From positions 1-64,000 of the forward strand of contig USCB01000004.1 in assembly GCA_900553125.1 (NCBI GenBank): DNA of 64,000 nucleotides, written 5' to 3'. This document shows, in pieces, positions 62,070 to 64,000 of this stretch. The notes under the pieces are model-generated. The model made no database searches and was not told where the DNA came from. It worked only from the letters and a program-made list of their open reading frames with translations. Every line of letters begins with the position of its first letter. Positions within the stretch are counted from its first letter, which is position 1. Position numbers and translations under genes: made by a program. The DNA is from an uncultured Clostridium sp. Its GTDB lineage: Bacteria; Bacillota; Clostridia; TANB77; CAG-508.

Positions 62070-62129
62070 TTCTCTTTTGGTGACGGAGAATTTTGGGGAC
62101 TTTCTCTTTTGGTGACGAAGATTTTCGGG
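62070..62129. repeat. Two tandem copies of a 28-base unit
   Basis: Copies at about 62070-62098 and 62102-62129 share TTCTCTTTTGGTGACG and a following (A)GA(A)TTTT(G/C)GGG. They lie in the gap between hsdM and nfeD. A related GTTTGGGGACGGGGAATTTT is at 46.65 kb. Confidence 0.6.
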
Positions 62130-62135
62130 TATTCA

Positions 62136-62164
62136 TTGCATTTTTCCTTATAATATGCTATAAT
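62136..62164 (+). promoter_or_regulatory. Promoter of nfeD-qmcA
   Basis: TTGCAT 62136-62141, 17-base spacer, TATAAT 62159-62164, about 37 bases before the nfeD ribosome site and start. Confidence 0.75.
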
Positions 62165-62207
62165 AAAAGTGTCGTAAAAAATTACCAAAACATAGGAGGG
62201 TAAAATT

Positions 62208-62648
62208 ATGTGGAAATTTTGGTTATTAATCTCAGGAATATGTTTGATAATAGAATCATTTACATTAGGATTTTTTGTATTCTGGTTCAGCATAGGTGCT
62301 ATATTTGCACTAATTACTAGCCTATTTACAACAAACATAATAATCCAATCAACAGTATTTGTAATAACATCAACAATATTGCTGCTACTTACCAAACCAC
62401 TAATAAAAAAATTTGTAAAAACTCCCCAAACCAAGCCAACAAATGTATATGGTATAATAGGAAAAGAAGGTATTGTTATTGAAACAATAGATAGCTTAAA
62501 CGGAACAGGAAAGGTAAAGATAAAAGGAGAACTTTGGTCAGCTATTTCAGATTACAATATTGAAAAAGGCGAAACAATCAAAGTTTTAAGTGTAAATGGT
62601 GTAAAATTAAAAGTTGAAAAAATAAATGTTGCATCAAACGCTAAATAA
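62208..62648 (+). CDS. NfeD-like membrane protein
   Basis: 146 residues with three membrane helices (about 4-22, 27-48 and 50-70) and a C-terminal OB fold (about 85-140, GKEGIVIETIDSLNGTGKVK). NfeD proteins pair with stomatin/SPFH proteins in lipid microdomains; that partner is the next gene. AGGAGGG ribosome site. Confidence 0.92.
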   Translation: MWKFWLLISGICLIIESFTLGFFVFWFSIGAIFALITSLFTTNIIIQSTVFVITSTILLLLTKPLIKKFVKTPQTKPTNVYGIIGKEGIVIETIDSLNGTGKVKIKGELWSAISDYNIEKGETIKVLSVNGVKLKVEKINVASNAK

Positions 62649-62699
62649 AATATGATATTAGTTTTTTAATATATAATTTTTTTTAAAGGAGGTACTAAT

Positions 62700-63626
62700 A
62701 TGGTTTTTTTTATAGTTTTATTAGTAATCATCGCAATTATTGCATTCAAATCAATAAAAGTAGTAAATCAATCTGAAGTGTATATTATAGAAAGACTTGG
62801 TAAATATTACAAAACAGCAGAGGCTGGTCTTACACTTATACTTCCATTTATTGATAGAGTAAGTTCAGTTGTTCTTTTAAAGGAGCTTACTATGGACATC
62901 CCACCACAAGGGGTTATCACTAAGGATAATGTTACTATTAATATAGACACAGTTGTGTTCTATCAAATAACAGACCCTGAAAAATCAGTTTATGAAATAG
63001 CAAATCTAAAAAAAGGTATTGAATACCTAGCAATTACAACAATTCGTGATATTGTTGGTAAAATGGACTTAGATGAAACATTTGGTTCACGTGACAATAT
63101 CAACTTCCAACTTCGTTCTATCCTAGATGAGGCAACAGATAAATGGGGTTGTAAAATTAATAGGGTTGAAATAAAAGATATTAACCCACCAGCTGACATC
63201 AGAGATGCAATGGAAAAACAAATGAACGCAGAACGTAACAAGAGAGCTTTAATTCTTGAAGCTGAAGCTCAAAAACAATCTGACATTACTGTTGCACAAG
63301 GTAAAAAAGAGGCTGCTATCTTAGAGGCTGAGGCTGAAAGCGAGGCTAAAATAAGAAGAGCTGCCGGTGAAGCTAAAGCTATAAAAGAAGTTGCAGAGGC
63401 TAAAGCAAAAGAAATCGCTATGGTTTATGCTGCAATGAAAGACGCTGCACCAGATGATAAATTAGTTCAATTAAAATCATTAGAGGCTTTAAAAGAAGTT
63501 GCAAATGGTGAAGCAAATAAAATATTTATTCCTTTTGAGGCAACATCTGCTTTAAGTAGTTTAGGTGCTATAAAGGAAGTTATGAAAGATGAAAAAGAAG
63601 AAAAAAAATCTTCTAAAAAACAATAA
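62700..63626 (+). CDS. qmcA: Stomatin-like SPFH/Band 7 protein
   Basis: 308 residues. An N-terminal membrane helix (about 1-18), an SPFH domain (about 20-180, VYIIERLGKYYKT, MDIPPQGVITKDNV), and an Ala/Glu-rich coiled coil (about 175-235) of flotillin type. Forms oligomers at the membrane and works with NfeD in membrane organisation or quality control. AAGGAGG site eight bases before ATG. Confidence 0.93.
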   Translation: MVFFIVLLVIIAIIAFKSIKVVNQSEVYIIERLGKYYKTAEAGLTLILPFIDRVSSVVLLKELTMDIPPQGVITKDNVTINIDTVVFYQITDPEKSVYEIANLKKGIEYLAITTIRDIVGKMDLDETFGSRDNINFQLRSILDEATDKWGCKINRVEIKDINPPADIRDAMEKQMNAERNKRALILEAEAQKQSDITVAQGKKEAAILEAEAESEAKIRRAAGEAKAIKEVAEAKAKEIAMVYAAMKDAAPDDKLVQLKSLEALKEVANGEANKIFIPFEATSALSSLGAIKEVMKDEKEEKKSSKKQ

Positions 63627-63647
63627 AACATGATAGTATATAATAAA

Positions 63648-63680
63648 AGAGGTGGAAATTATTCAAATATTTCCCCTCTA
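63648..63680. terminator. Bidirectional hairpin after qmcA
   Basis: AGAGGTGGAAA pairs with TTTCCCCTCT with one bulge, followed by ATTTT. It separates qmcA from the convergent Cys-rich gene. Confidence 0.7.
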
Positions 63681-63696
63681 TTTTAATACTCAAAAA

Positions 63697-64000
63697 TTAA
63701 TATCTTCTATAAGATCCTCTTATCCAGCCAGTTCTCCCACAATTAGATTGATTAGGTATTACATTTCCACTAACAGCTACACCGATTATTTGCTACTGCT
63801 ATATCATTATTATTTCCACATCCATTTGAATTATTACTTTCTTCTCCATTCCCCAAACAATCACTATTTATAGTTAGTAAATTTTGACTATTTCCATTAT
63901 TACATCTGCAACTAATTCTTAATAAATCATTATTTTCTGTTTCGACATTCTGGTTGCATCCACAACCTCTTTCATGTCCTCCATTCCTTCCTCTACTTCT
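63697..64000 (-). CDS. Cys/Asn/Gly-rich protein, C-terminal part, one CGG frame break
   Basis: The gene enters from the right edge. The visible part is rich in Asn, Gly, Ser and Cys (GCGCNQN, SCRCNNGNS, NGCGNNN), with a look of spore-coat or exosporium proteins. In-frame CGG at 63784-63782 leads to TAG four codons later. Skipping the C continues NNGVAVSGNVIPNQSNCGR and GWIRGSYRRY to TAA 63697, just before a terminator. Function is not assignable; the start lies outside the window. Confidence 0.55.

Noticed and set aside
62054..62434. Minus-strand frame opposite nfeD
   Set aside because: It lies over the clear NfeD gene, has no ribosome site and no family likeness.

Overview
The window is a strongly AT-rich stretch of a spore-forming, low-GC Gram-positive (Clostridia-like Firmicutes) chromosome. 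Sporulation and germination genes (SpoVM, an alpha/beta SASP, YtfJ, SleB), AGGAGG-type ribosome sites, class-I-like promoters and Firmicutes gene orders (gpsA-plsY-pgsA, yqzL-recO-era, pyrH-frr-uppS-cdsA-rseP, murB-yvcK) support this. Most genes lie on the minus strand. The species is not identifiable from the sequence alone.

Layout. 1-4.9 kb: a ComEC-like start, an SH3/NlpC-P60 hydrolase, SpoVM, endonuclease III, YtfI-YtfJ and RNase P RNA. 4.9-16.3 kb: phospholipid synthesis (gpsA, plsY, pgsA), clpE, tmcAL, a Fic remnant, RNase J and an SSB-like protein. 16.7-25.3 kb: uvrA, a HAD phosphatase, an ECF sigma/anti-sigma operon, a SASP, a decayed ATPase and RNase H. 25.3-36.2 kb: glycogen phosphorylase, an island-like gene, a P-loop/Asp23 protein, two glycosyltransferases and a pilin-like surface locus carrying a template/variable repeat pair and a microsatellite-containing leader. 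36.2-45.5 kb: DNA repair, Era, the isoprenoid/lipid/translation operon, a dead type I restriction remnant, two pseudouridine synthases and an odd LspA. 45.6-54.1 kb: a regulator, two tRNAs, sleB, holA, glycogen debranching enzyme, yvcK and murB. 54.1-62 kb: a type I restriction operon with a SIR2 gene between hsdS and hsdR. 62-64 kb: NfeD, a stomatin-like protein and the end of a Cys/Asn-rich protein.

Four observations stand out. (1) Six single-base frame disruptions in five genes all have the same form: a CGG triplet in the reading frame, with frame restored by skipping its C so that the next codon is glycine GGN. In-frame CGG is otherwise nearly absent (two found by eye). This suggests +1 frameshifting at an unassigned or starved CGG codon, with a systematic consensus error as the rival explanation. 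(2) A 53/52-base repeat pair at the end of a surface-protein gene differs almost only at adenines of an AAY codon run, the mark of a diversity-generating retroelement, but no reverse transcriptase is in the window. (3) A SIR2-domain gene sits where the PrrC anticodon nuclease sits in prr loci, suggesting a guard of the restriction system. (4) A (GT)14 tract lies inside a leader peptide between a strong promoter and a terminator hairpin ahead of the pilin-like gene. A family of 40-60 base intergenic palindromes also recurs through the window and brackets rseP and holA.
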